64,000 bases of DNA from Curvibacter sp. GWA2_64_110 (GTDB lineage Bacteria; Pseudomonadota; Gammaproteobacteria; Burkholderiales; Burkholderiaceae_C), in contig MGPC01000031.1 in NCBI GenBank assembly GCA_001797315.1, positions 164,164 to 228,163 on the forward strand. The letters run 5' to 3'. Below are positions 1 through 8,405 of this stretch, piece after piece. A program made the position numbers and the translations under genes. Numbering within the stretch: position 1 is the first letter of the stretch; each line of letters begins with the position of its first letter. The notes beneath the pieces are model-generated. The model saw only the letters and a program-made list of their open reading frames with translations, was not told the origin of the DNA and searched no databases.

Positions 1-1
1 T

Positions 2-1648
2 CCCTCGCACCCGTTTCCGCAGGTGGCGAACAAGTCGCTCAACTTCATCGTCCGCCTCGTCGGGCATGATGCCTTCGGCCGCGAGAACGATGTTGCCATC
101 GTCAAGGTGCCGCGCGTGTTGCCGCGCGTCATCCGCCTGCCGGACAAGCTGTGCGGCAAGCGCACCTTGTTCATCTCGCTCTCCAGCATCATCCGTGCGC
201 ATCTGACCGAGTTGTTTCCCGGCCGGGAAGTGAGCCAGTTTTCCCAGTTCCGGGTGACGCGGCACTCCGATCTGGCGGTGGACGAGGAAGATGTGAAGAA
301 CCTGCGTACTGCCCTGCGCCAAGGTTTGCAGCACCGCCATTACGGCCAGGCCGTGCGGCTGGAGGTGTCGGCCGGCTGCTCCGACTACCTGGCTGGCTTC
401 CTGCTCAAGCAGTTTGGCCTGCCCGAGGGGGCGCTGTACCGCGTGCATGGCCCGGTCAATCTGGTGCGCCTGGGACAGCTGGTGGATCTGGTTGATGAAC
501 CGCGCCTGCGTTTCCCGCCTTACAAGGCCTCCTACCCAGGCCGGCTGGGGACCGATCAGTCGATCTTCGAGCAGCTTAAGCGCGGCGATGTGATCATCCA
601 CCAGCCCTACGAGAGCTTTGACGGCGTGCTGGCCTTTTTGCGCGAGGCCGTCAACGACCCGCAGGTGCTGGCAATCAAGCAGACCATCTACCGCACCGGC
701 TCCAATTCCGAACTGATGGAGCTGCTGCGTGAGGCGGTACGACGCGGCAAGGAAGTCACGGTGGTGCTGGAGCTCAAGGCCCGTTTTGACGAGGAAGTCA
801 ACATCAACTGGGCCGAGCAGCTCGAATCCATCGGCGTGCAGGTCGTGTATGGCGTGGTCGGACTCAAGACCCACGCCAAGATGATGCTCATCACCCGGCG
901 CGAGGGTCGGCACTTCAAGCGTTATGCCCATCTGTCCACCGGCAACTACAACCCGGTGACGGCGCGTTTCTATACCGATATCAGCCATCTGACCGCCGAT
1001 ACGGCCCTGACGGCTGACATCGAACACGTGTTCATCCATCTGGCCGGGCAAAGCCGCCTGCCGCGTCTGAACCGCCTGTGGCTGGCGCCGCTGCAGCTGC
1101 ATCGCAAGCTGCTGGAGAAAATCGAAAGCCTGGGGGCGGCAGCCGCTGCCGGTCAGCCGGCACGCATCGTGGCCAAGATGAATGCCCTGACCGACGAGGC
1201 CTTGATCCGTGCGCTGATTGCAGCCGGCAAGCAGGGTGTGAAGATCGATCTGATTGTGCGTGGCGCCTGCATGTTGCCGGCGCAAGTGCCGGGCGAAACC
1301 GACAACATCCGGGTCCGCTCGATCATCGGTCGCTTTCTTGAGCACGCCCGCGTCTTCTACTTCCGGCAGGGTGAGGCCGAGGAGCTGTACCTGTCGAGCG
1401 CCGACTGGATGAACCGCAACATGCTGCGCCGTGTCGAGCTGGCCTGGCCGGTGCTGGATCCGCTGTTGCGCCAGCGCATTGTCGATGAGTGCCTGGTGGC
1501 GGGGCTGCATGACAGTCTCGATGCCTGGGACCTGCTGCCCGATGGTCGCTACGAACGGGCCCGGCCGCCCGCGGGACGTCCGGCCATCGGGGCCCAGAAT
1601 GCGCTGATGGCGCGTTATGCGACACGAGACTCACACGACAGGCTCTGA
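2..1648 (+). CDS. ppk: Polyphosphate kinase 1 (5'-truncated by window edge)
   Basis: Makes inorganic polyphosphate from ATP by way of a phosphohistidine intermediate. The reading frame is open back to base 2, so the gene starts outside the window; the GTG at base 23 is internal. About 548 codons are visible against roughly 690 for the family, so the N-terminal domain is missing. The two conserved catalytic-site histidines can be seen: one in THAKMM (about residue 291 of the visible part) and one in HLSTGNYN (about 310). Their spacing of 19 matches His435/His454 of E. coli Ppk. The C-terminal phospholipase-D-like half is complete. sixA follows three bases after the stop, so the two are probably co-transcribed. 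Family assignment is secure. Confidence 0.96.
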   Translation, partial: PSHPFPQVANKSLNFIVRLVGHDAFGRENDVAIVKVPRVLPRVIRLPDKLCGKRTLFISLSSIIRAHLTELFPGREVSQFSQFRVTRHSDLAVDEEDVKNLRTALRQGLQHRHYGQAVRLEVSAGCSDYLAGFLLKQFGLPEGALYRVHGPVNLVRLGQLVDLVDEPRLRFPPYKASYPGRLGTDQSIFEQLKRGDVIIHQPYESFDGVLAFLREAVNDPQVLAIKQTIYRTGSNSELMELLREAVRRGKEVTVVLELKARFDEEVNINWAEQLESIGVQVVYGVVGLKTHAKMMLITRREGRHFKRYAHLSTGNYNPVTARFYTDISHLTADTALTADIEHVFIHLAGQSRLPRLNRLWLAPLQLHRKLLEKIESLGAAAAAGQPARIVAKMNALTDEALIRALIAAGKQGVKIDLIVRGACMLPAQVPGETDNIRVRSIIGRFLEHARVFYFRQGEAEELYLSSADWMNRNMLRRVELAWPVLDPLLRQRIVDECLVAGLHDSLDAWDLLPDGRYERARPPAGRPAIGAQNALMARYATRDSHDRL

Positions 1649-1651
1649 ACC

Positions 1652-2113
1652 ATGGATCTGGTCTTGTGGCGCCACGCGGAAGCCCAGGACTGGGTGCCGG
1701 GCTGCAACGACCTGGAGCGCTCGCTCACGCCGCGCGGCGAGAAACAGGCCGCGCGCATGGCGGCCTGGCTTGATCGGCAGTTGCCTGAAGGTACCCGCGT
1801 GCTGGTGAGTCCGGCGCGCCGGGCCGAGCAGACTGCACTGGCGCTGGGGCGCAAGTACAAGCTGCGCGACGAAATCGCGCCGGATGGCAGTGTGGCGCAG
1901 TTGCTGGAGCTGGTGCAGTGGCCACATGGCCGGGCCACAACCCTGGTCGTAGGGCATCAACCGGTGCTCGGGCAGGTCATTGCCCAGCTGCTCGGCATGC
2001 AGGCCAGCGAGTGCGCCGTGCGCAAAGGGGCGGTCTGGTGGCTGCGCCACCGTCAACGCGAAGGTGCGGCCCAGACCGTGCTGCTCACGGTCCAGTCACC
2101 CGAAGTCCTCTGA
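1652..2113 (+). CDS. sixA: SixA-type phosphohistidine phosphatase
   Basis: A histidine-phosphatase (RHG superfamily) protein of 153 residues, the size of E. coli SixA. SixA removes phosphate from phosphohistidine proteins such as ArcB or the nitrogen PTS. The catalytic histidine is His8 in LWRHAEAQDW, and the second active-site histidine lies in VVGHQPVL. The ATG is three bases after the ppk stop, so it is translationally close to ppk. Its real substrate here is unknown; the pairing with polyphosphate kinase suggests, but does not prove, a role in phosphate or energy metabolism. Confidence 0.88.
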   Translation: MDLVLWRHAEAQDWVPGCNDLERSLTPRGEKQAARMAAWLDRQLPEGTRVLVSPARRAEQTALALGRKYKLRDEIAPDGSVAQLLELVQWPHGRATTLVVGHQPVLGQVIAQLLGMQASECAVRKGAVWWLRHRQREGAAQTVLLTVQSPEVL

Positions 2114-2141
2114 GCGTGGGGAGCGCTTTGCCGGCTGGATG

Positions 2142-2528
2142 TCAGGCCTTCTTGGGGCGACCGGTCTTGATGGCCGGTACCGCGTTGAGGGCGGCGAGCA
2201 GGGCTGCATCCGACATGGCGGTCAGGGCCTTGATGCCGGCGCGCAGCAGTTCGCTTTTCTTGGCCGGATGCGCCAGCCGGATAGCGCGTTGCTTGAGATC
2301 GTCGAGCACCGCGTATTCGACTTTCGGAATGGTGAAGCTGTCACGGACCAGCTTGGGTTTCTTGGGCTTGGCGGCTTTGGCTTCGGCGACCGTGCTGGCG
2401 GGGCGGGGCGGTGTTGCCGGAGCAGTCTTGCGCACCGGGGGCGCTTTCCTGGTGGCTGGCTTGGCGGGTGCCGTCGGGGTTCTGGTGACCTTTTTTGCCG
2501 TCGTCGATTTTCTGGATGTGGTTGCCAT
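2142..2528 (-). CDS. Small protein with Lys/Ala/Pro-rich histone-H1-like tail
   Basis: A 128-residue protein, convergent with sixA. Residues 1 to about 60 are a low-complexity tail rich in Lys, Ala, Pro, Thr and Arg, resembling bacterial histone-H1-like or PhaF/AlgP-type DNA-binding tails. Residues about 62 to 115 look globular and helical, starting near VRDSFTIPKVEYAVLDDLK, with a pattern that could be ribbon-helix-helix-like. The C-terminus is again basic (GRPKKA). The ATG has AAAGG about eight bases upstream. It lies between polyphosphate genes and a Pho-box-like array, so a role in organising polyphosphate granules or the nucleoid is conceivable. I do not recognise the family, and function is inference only. 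Confidence 0.7.
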   Translation of the reverse strand: MATTSRKSTTAKKVTRTPTAPAKPATRKAPPVRKTAPATPPRPASTVAEAKAAKPKKPKLVRDSFTIPKVEYAVLDDLKQRAIRLAHPAKKSELLRAGIKALTAMSDAALLAALNAVPAIKTGRPKKA

Positions 2529-2601
2529 GGGTGATGCCTTTTGAAAACGAGATAAACAGTTTATATCGTTATTTTTGGCGCGACAAGCGATGCGTCGACG
2601 C

Positions 2602-2641
2602 GTTTCATGAGGCTGTCATGAAAATGACATGAGGTCGTCAT
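2602..2641 (+). promoter_or_regulatory. Candidate tandem Pho box (four 7-mers, 11-bp period)
   Basis: Four heptamers resembling the PhoB half-site CTGTCAT lie exactly 11 bases apart: GTTTCAT (2602), CTGTCAT (2613, exact), ATGACAT (2624) and TCGTCAT (2635). Each pair is separated by 4 bases, as in a classical Pho box. The array sits between the lysine-rich gene (minus strand) and the EAL-GGDEF gene (plus strand). A clear -10 at the usual distance is not evident, so the direction of control is uncertain. Confidence 0.55.
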
Positions 2642-2749
2642 GCCGTTGCAATCTTCGGCGGGCAAAGTCGGGGTATTGTCGATGTGGGGCCGGCTCTTGC
2701 CGGTAGAAAAGTTTTGGAAGAACTGTTGACGGCATGGCCGGAAGTCGCC

Positions 2750-4591
2750 ATGGCAATGGAGCTGAACGATATGAGCGATCCGATCTGCCTGCTCATGGGA
2801 GAGGTCCTGCCTGAAGTGGTCAATGGAGGCGGACCTTTGGCGCGTCTGATGCGTGATGCCGCGCTGTTTGCGGTCTTCCAGCCGATTGCAGATCTGAAGG
2901 ACGGCTCCATCCACGGCCATGAAGCCCTGATCCGAGGACCGCACGGAACCGCGTTGCACAACGCGGATGCGCTGCTGCAGGCTGCGCAGGTCGAAGGCCT
3001 GTTGCATGAGCTCGAGTTCTTCTGCATTTTCACCGCACTCAAGCAATGGGGGCAGCTCAAGCAGCCGGGGCGTCTGTTCCTGAACATCAGCGCCCACGCG
3101 CTGGTCAGGCTGGTGCAGCTGGGTGGTTGCGCCTGTTTCAGCAAATGCGTGCGCGATCTGGGCGTGTCACCCCGGATGGTGGTGCTGGAGATCACCGAAC
3201 ACGAACGCGTCGGCGATATGCAGGCGCTGACGGAAGTGGTGAAGGAATTGCAAAGCGCCGGCCTGTCCCTGGCGCTGGATGACTTCGGCGACGGTCGTTC
3301 CAGTCTGCGGCTGTGGTCGCAGATCAAGCCGGATATTGTGAAGATCGACAAATATTTCAGCCGCAGCATCAGCGGCCATGCCGACAACCTCAAGACGCTC
3401 CAGGCCCTGATGCAGATTGCCGATATTTTCGGCACCGCGCTGGTGGCCGAGGGCATCGAGAACGAGGATGATCTGCGGGTGCTCAGGGATCTGGGCATTG
3501 CCTATGGCCAGGGTTATTTCCTTGGCCGTCCCTCCAACGTGGTGTTGCCCACCATCCGTCGCGATGCGGTGGATGTGTTGCAAGACTCGCGGGTGGCCGT
3601 GATGCCCGAGCAGCGGCACGTTTCGCGCCTGGGCCATCTGCGCCATCTGTCCCTGATCCACGCCCCCTGCGTCAGCCAGACGACCAGCAATGACGAGGTG
3701 GCGGCGATCCTGATGGCTCGCCCGGAGTTGCATGCCATTGCCGTGGTGGACGACAACCGTCCCGTGGCCATCATCAACCGCCAGCATTTCATGGACCACT
3801 ATGCCACTCTGTATTTCAGGGAGGTCTTCGGCAAGAAGTCCTGCATGCAGTACGCGAATCCGGCGCCGCGCCTGATCGAGCGCAACCATGACATCGACGA
3901 GCTGATCGGCATTCTGACCTCGCAGGATCAGCGTTACCTGAGCGATGGCTTCATCGTGACCGAGAACGGCCGCTACATCGGCCTGGGCACGGGCGACCAG
4001 CTGGTGCGGTCCGTGACCGAGCTGCGCCTGGAAGCGGCTCGTCATGCCAACCCGCTGACTTTTCTGCCCGGCAACATTCCGATCAGCCTGCACATCAAGC
4101 GCTTGCTGGAGGGGGGGGCCGAATTCGTGGCCTGCTACCTCGATATGAACAATTTCAAGCCCTTCAACGACCATTACGGCTATTGGCGCGGCGATGAAAT
4201 GATCCGCCTGCTGGCGCAGCTGGCGGTGACCCATTGCGATCCGCAGCGCGATTTCGTGGGTCATGTCGGCGGGGACGACTTCCTGATCCTGTTCCAGAGC
4301 GAGGATTGGCGGCAGCGCTGTGAGCTGATCGTCAGCGAATTTGCCTTCAAGGCACGCGATCTGTTTGACGAAGCCGCCCGCCTGTGCGGCGGTATCCATG
4401 CCGAAGACCGCCATGGCGTGATGCGTTTTTTCCCTTGCACCACGCTTTCCATCGGCGCCGTGCGGGTCGGTCCGCAGACCCTGCGCGACGAAGAGGAGGT
4501 GGCCACGCTGGCAGCATTGGCCAAGCACGAGGCCAAGATGGGCGGGGGCGGCCTGTACGTTCGCGGCGACCAGACCCTGGAGAACGCCTGA
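2750..4591 (+). CDS. EAL-(CBS-like)-GGDEF cyclic-di-GMP signalling protein
   Basis: About 613 residues. An N-terminal EAL phosphodiesterase domain (about 45-290) keeps the key residues: Glu58 of HEALIRG, Asn of FLNIS, Glu of LEITEH, DDFGDG, the Lys of VKIDKYF and Glu of VAEGIEN. It should therefore hydrolyse c-di-GMP. A middle region (about 300-420) has the look of a CBS pair. The C-terminal GGDEF domain (about 440-605) carries GGDDF at 507-511 instead of GGDEF or GGEEF, so its cyclase activity is doubtful. No membrane segment or signal peptide is seen, so it is probably cytosolic. ATG 2750 is chosen because GGAAG lies five bases upstream; GTG 2684 and ATG 2771 are alternatives. A Pho-box-like array lies upstream. 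Confidence 0.9.
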   Translation: MAMELNDMSDPICLLMGEVLPEVVNGGGPLARLMRDAALFAVFQPIADLKDGSIHGHEALIRGPHGTALHNADALLQAAQVEGLLHELEFFCIFTALKQWGQLKQPGRLFLNISAHALVRLVQLGGCACFSKCVRDLGVSPRMVVLEITEHERVGDMQALTEVVKELQSAGLSLALDDFGDGRSSLRLWSQIKPDIVKIDKYFSRSISGHADNLKTLQALMQIADIFGTALVAEGIENEDDLRVLRDLGIAYGQGYFLGRPSNVVLPTIRRDAVDVLQDSRVAVMPEQRHVSRLGHLRHLSLIHAPCVSQTTSNDEVAAILMARPELHAIAVVDDNRPVAIINRQHFMDHYATLYFREVFGKKSCMQYANPAPRLIERNHDIDELIGILTSQDQRYLSDGFIVTENGRYIGLGTGDQLVRSVTELRLEAARHANPLTFLPGNIPISLHIKRLLEGGAEFVACYLDMNNFKPFNDHYGYWRGDEMIRLLAQLAVTHCDPQRDFVGHVGGDDFLILFQSEDWRQRCELIVSEFAFKARDLFDEAARLCGGIHAEDRHGVMRFFPCTTLSIGAVRVGPQTLRDEEEVATLAALAKHEAKMGGGGLYVRGDQTLENA

Positions 4592-4614
4592 GGCGCGCTT
4601 GGACCAGGGAGGTC

Positions 4615-6111
4615 TTAGGCTCGTTCGCTGAGTGACAGCGTCCAGGGCGTTTTCTGCCAGGCCAGCAGTTCTTCGTGCAGCAGGTGGGCTGACTGCGGAT
4701 AGGCCTCGCGCCAGCCAGGCCTGCAGCTCAGCGTCAGGCGGTGGGGCGCATCGAGCTGCAGCAGCAGACCCTGCAGATCGGGATCGCGGCGTGCATGGCA
4801 CAGCAGCACTGCCAGGCGCAGGACCAGCAACTGTCTGACGAAGACATCATCTTCGAAGTCCACTTCCAGCTTGCGCAGCTTGCCGCGGTGTCCCAGCACC
4901 AGCAGACTGAGCCGGTGCAACTCGGGCATGGTGAAACCGGCGGCATCGGCGTTGTCCAGGATGTAGGCGCCATGCTTGTGGTAGTCGCTGTGCGAGATCA
5001 GGCTGCCGATTTCGTGCAGTTGGGCGGCCCAGCCCAGCTTGCGCAGGAGCCGTTCCATTTCGCCGGCCGTGAATTCGCCCGCCACTTGCCGGAACAGGTG
5101 ACGCGCCGCCTTGCTGACACGTTGCGCTTGCGTCTGGTCGATACTGAATTTGCTCGCCAGACGGTTGACGCTGGCATGACGCTGGTCGGTCTGCTCCTGT
5201 TCGCGGTCGAGCAGGTCGTACAGGGCGCCGTGCCGCAGCGCGCCCTGGGCGACGTGCATTTCCTGGATGGACAGCAGATCGAACACGGCGCGCAGCACGC
5301 TGACACCGCCGCCAATCACCGCGCGGCGGTCATCCTTCATGCCATCGAGTCGGACTTTGTCGGCGCTTTGCGCCTTGAGTAGGCGCTCCAGCAGCCAGTC
5401 GAGACCGTCGCGGGTGATCAGGCCTTCCGGCCAGCCCGCTTCCACGAGGATGTCGCCGACGGCGCCGACAGTGCCGGAGGCGCCGTAGGCCACTTCCCAG
5501 GCGTCAGGCCGGTAGGTGTTGAGGGCCTCGTCCAGGACCGCTTTCGCGGCGACTTCGGCCGTTTCGAAGGCCTGCGTGGTGAAAACGCCATCGGGGAAGT
5601 AGCGCATCGACCAGGCGACGCTGCCGACGCGGAACGACTCCATGAAGCGGGCTTCGTAGGCGTGGCCCAGGATCAGTTCGGTCGAGCGTCCGCCGATGTC
5701 CACCACCAGGCGGCGCTCATTCGACTGTGGCAGCAGGTGGGCCACACCCTGGTAGATCAGGCGAGCTTCTTCGTGGCCGGAAATCACGTCGATGGGAAAG
5801 CCCAGGATCTGGGTGGCGCGTGCCAGGAATTGGTCGCGGTTGCGCGCTTCGCGCAAAGTCTGGGTGGCGACGGCGCGTACCTGGAACTTGCGGAAGCCGG
5901 CCAGGCGCTCGCCGAAGCGGGCCAGGCAGTCCCAGCCGCGTTGCATGGCCTGCCGTGACAGATTGCGGTTCTCGTCCAGGCCGTTGCCCTGGCGCACGGT
6001 TTCCTTGAGGTATTCGGTGCGCTGGATCTGGCCGTGGTCGAGGTAGCCGATCTCGAGGCGAAAGCTGTTGGAGCCGAGGTCGACGGCAGCGAGGCGGGTT
6101 CCGTTTTGCAT
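4615..6111 (-). CDS. ppx: Exopolyphosphatase, Ppx/GppA family
   Basis: A 498-residue member of the Ppx/GppA phosphatase family, which removes terminal phosphate from polyphosphate. The N-terminus has the ASKHA phosphate-binding signature VDLGSNSFRLEI (about 10-21), and a second one, VDIGGRSTELILG, lies near residue 140. The C-terminal half is the helical HD-like domain usual for the long form, and full length is present. It is convergent with the EAL-GGDEF gene and divergent from pstS, sharing a 257-base upstream region that contains Pho-box-like repeats. GppA (pppGpp hydrolysis) is a possible alternative or extra activity, but the proximity to ppk favours Ppx. Confidence 0.92.
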   Translation of the reverse strand: MQNGTRLAAVDLGSNSFRLEIGYLDHGQIQRTEYLKETVRQGNGLDENRNLSRQAMQRGWDCLARFGERLAGFRKFQVRAVATQTLREARNRDQFLARATQILGFPIDVISGHEEARLIYQGVAHLLPQSNERRLVVDIGGRSTELILGHAYEARFMESFRVGSVAWSMRYFPDGVFTTQAFETAEVAAKAVLDEALNTYRPDAWEVAYGASGTVGAVGDILVEAGWPEGLITRDGLDWLLERLLKAQSADKVRLDGMKDDRRAVIGGGVSVLRAVFDLLSIQEMHVAQGALRHGALYDLLDREQEQTDQRHASVNRLASKFSIDQTQAQRVSKAARHLFRQVAGEFTAGEMERLLRKLGWAAQLHEIGSLISHSDYHKHGAYILDNADAAGFTMPELHRLSLLVLGHRGKLRKLEVDFEDDVFVRQLLVLRLAVLLCHARRDPDLQGLLLQLDAPHRLTLSCRPGWREAYPQSAHLLHEELLAWQKTPWTLSLSERA

Positions 6112-6245
6112 GGTGTCAATTCATTCTGGCCGGGCAGCATAGCACCGGCCGAAATGCGTGCTCGCGGCCGGCTGGTGTCCGGAGCTTTCAGACAAGTCGT
6201 TTTTTTCAGTCTATGGTGTTTGTGTGACGCTGGCATGAATTTGGG

Positions 6246-6316
6246 GTGTCAAATTCATGACAAAATAGTGACTTCCCGTGCATCGCGTGAATTTGGTCTT
6301 GTCACATTACTGACAT
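6246..6316 (+). promoter_or_regulatory. Candidate Pho boxes upstream of pstS
   Basis: The best pair is TTGTCAC (6299-6305), a 4-base spacer, and CTGACAT (6310-6316), which match the half-site CTGTCAT at 5 and 6 of 7 positions. A second, weaker run starts at 6246 (GTGTCAA) and continues at 11-base steps (6257 ATGACAA, 6268 GTGACTT). The nearest box ends 52 bases before the pstS ATG. PhoB, encoded in this same operon, is the expected ligand. Confidence 0.65.
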
Positions 6317-6368
6317 CAAAACTTCTTAAAGTCTTTTCATTCTCCAACCAACCCTTAAGGAGCTTTTG

Positions 6369-7412
6369 ATGAAGATGACTTTCAAACACACAATGCTGGG
6401 CCTGACGGCCGCAGCCCTGCTGGCAGGTTCCGGCATGGCGGTCGCTCAGGATGTGACGGGTGCCGGTGCCAGTTTCCCGGCCCCGGTGTATGCCAAGTGG
6501 GCCGCTGATTACAACAAGGCCACTGGCGTGAAAATCAACTACCAATCGGTGGGTTCCGGTGCTGGCATCCGCCAGATCGACGCCAAGACCGTCGATTTCG
6601 GTGCTTCCGACATGCCGCTCAAGGATGAAGACCTGGCCAAGAAGGGCCAGCTGCAGTTTCCCACCGTCATGGGCGGCATTGTGGCTGTCGTGAACATCGA
6701 AGGCATCGCCCCGGGCCAGCTGAAGCTGACCGGCCCGGTGCTGGCTGACATCTATCTGGGCAAGATCACCAAGTGGAACGATGCGGCCATCACGGCGCTC
6801 AACCCTGGTGTGAAACTGCCCGACGCCGCCATCGCCCCGGTGCGCCGCGCTGACGGTTCCGGTACCACGTTCGGCTTTACCAATTACCTGAGCAAGGTCA
6901 GCGAAGATTGGAAGTCCAAGGTCGGCGAAGGCACGGCCGTGAATTGGCCGGTCGGTGCCGGCGGCAAGGGCAACGAAGGCGTGTCGGCATTTGTCGGCCG
7001 TCTGCCCAATTCGATCGGCTATGTCGAGTATGCCTATGCCAAGCAGAACAAGATGGCGCACACCTTGTTGAAGAACAAGGACGGCAACTTCGTGGCGCCT
7101 GACGACGAAACCTTCAAGGCCGCCGCTGCCGGTGCCGACTGGGCCAAGAGCTTCTACCAAGTGCTGACCAATCAGCCGGGCAAGAATGCTTGGCCGATTG
7201 CGAGCGCCACCTTCATCCTGATGCACAAGGTGCAGGACAAGCCGGCCAATGCTGCACAGACGCTGAAGTTCTTCAGCTGGGTCTACAAGAACGGTGACAA
7301 GACTGCCGCCGACCTTGAGTATGTGCCCATGCCTGCCAGCGTGAAGGCTGCCATCGAGAAGTCCTGGAGCGAAATCAAGGACGCTTCGGGCAAGCCGGTG
7401 GCTTACAAGTAA
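6369..7412 (+). CDS. pstS: Phosphate ABC transporter, periplasmic phosphate-binding protein
   Basis: High-affinity periplasmic receptor for inorganic phosphate. ATG 6369 is preferred over the upstream TTG because AAGGAG (6357-6362) sits six bases before it. The product is 347 residues, typical for the family. A Sec signal peptide is clear (MKMTFKHT, a hydrophobic stretch, then cleavage near AVAQD). The mature N-terminus DVTGAGASFPAPVYAKW is the classic PstS start, and phosphate-contacting motifs such as VGSGAG and RADGSGTTFGFT are present. It is the first gene of pstSCAB-phoU-phoBR, preceded by Pho-box-like repeats. Confidence 0.97.
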   Translation: MKMTFKHTMLGLTAAALLAGSGMAVAQDVTGAGASFPAPVYAKWAADYNKATGVKINYQSVGSGAGIRQIDAKTVDFGASDMPLKDEDLAKKGQLQFPTVMGGIVAVVNIEGIAPGQLKLTGPVLADIYLGKITKWNDAAITALNPGVKLPDAAIAPVRRADGSGTTFGFTNYLSKVSEDWKSKVGEGTAVNWPVGAGGKGNEGVSAFVGRLPNSIGYVEYAYAKQNKMAHTLLKNKDGNFVAPDDETFKAAAAGADWAKSFYQVLTNQPGKNAWPIASATFILMHKVQDKPANAAQTLKFFSWVYKNGDKTAADLEYVPMPASVKAAIEKSWSEIKDASGKPVAYK

Positions 7413-7439
7413 TCACTGCCAGAAAGAGACCCGCACGCC

Positions 7440-8405
7440 ATGAGTTCCAATCAGTTTGCCAAACCCGCTCGGACGGGTCCTTGGGCCGATGCCGTGTTCG
7501 GCTGGCTCGCCAAGGGGGCGGCCTGGTTGACTCTGGCGCTGCTGGCGAGCATCATTTTGTCCTTGGTGGTCGGCGCCTGGCCGGCCATCGAACGTTATGG
7601 CCTGGGTTTTCTGACCAGTCCCGTCTGGGACCCGGTGCAAGAGAATTTCGGTGGCTTGGTGATGATTTACGGCACCCTGGCCACCTCCATCATTGCCTTG
7701 CTGATTGCGGTGCCGGTCAGTTTTGGCATTGCGCTGTTTCTGACGGAAATGTCCCCAGCCTGGCTCAAGCGCCCGTTGGGCACAGCCATTGAACTGCTGG
7801 CCGCCGTGCCGTCCATCGTCTACGGCATGTGGGGTCTGCTGGTGTTCGGCCCCATTCTGGCCAAATATGTGCAGACGCCGCTGCAGTCGCTGTTCAGCGG
7901 CATTCCCTATCTGGGCGCCCTGGTATCCGGCCCGCCGGTGGGCATCGGCATCCTGTCGGCCGGCATCATTCTGGCCATCATGATCATTCCCTTCATCGCC
8001 TCCGTCATGCGCGATGTGTTCGAGGTCACGCCGCCCTTGTTGAAGGAGTCGGCTTACGGCCTGGGTTCGACCACCTGGGAGGTCGTTTCCAAGGTGGTGC
8101 TGCCCTACACCAAGGCCGGTGTCATTGGCGGCATCATGCTGGGCTTGGGGCGCGCCCTGGGCGAAACCATGGCCGTGACCTTTGTCATCGGCAACATGAA
8201 CCAGCTCGACTCTTTAAGCCTGTTCCAGGCCGCCAACAGCATCACGTCGGCCTTGGCCAATGAATTTGCCGAAGCAGCTGCAGGCATCCACCAGGCTTCG
8301 CTGATCTATCTGGGGCTGGTACTTTTCTTCATTACCTTTGTGGTGCTGGCCCTCTCCAAGCTGCTGCTGGCGCAGCTCAAAAAGAGCGAGGGCACCAATT
8401 CATGA
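7440..8405 (+). CDS. pstC: Phosphate ABC transporter permease PstC
   Basis: Inner-membrane permease subunit of the Pst importer, 321 residues with about six transmembrane segments. The binding-protein-dependent transport signature is visible in the EAA region ([20 protein letters not shown] followed by [12 protein letters not shown]). It starts 27 bases after pstS, and its stop overlaps the pstA start by four bases (ATGA), which indicates translational coupling. Length and order are normal. Confidence 0.96.
   Translation: MSSNQFAKPARTGPWADAVFGWLAKGAAWLTLALLASIILSLVVGAWPAIERYGLGFLTSPVWDPVQENFGGLVMIYGTLATSIIALLIAVPVSFGIALFLTEMSPAWLKRPLGTAIELLAAVPSIVYGMWGLLVFGPILAKYVQTPLQSLFSGIPYLGALVSGPPVGIGILSAGIILAIMIIPFIASVMRDVFEVTPPLLKESAYGLGSTTWEVVSKVVLPYTKAGVIGGIMLGLGRALGETMAVTFVIGNMNQLDSLSLFQAANSITSALANEFAEAAAGIHQASLIYLGLVLFFITFVVLALSKLLLAQLKKSEGTNS

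Noticed and set aside
2684..2749. GTG start at 2684 for the EAL-GGDEF gene
   Set aside because: No ribosome site before it; ATG 2750 has GGAAG at five bases and begins just before the domain.
3167..4801. 544-codon open frame antisense to the EAL-GGDEF gene
   Set aside because: Typical high-GC antisense frame; the plus-strand protein has full domain motifs.
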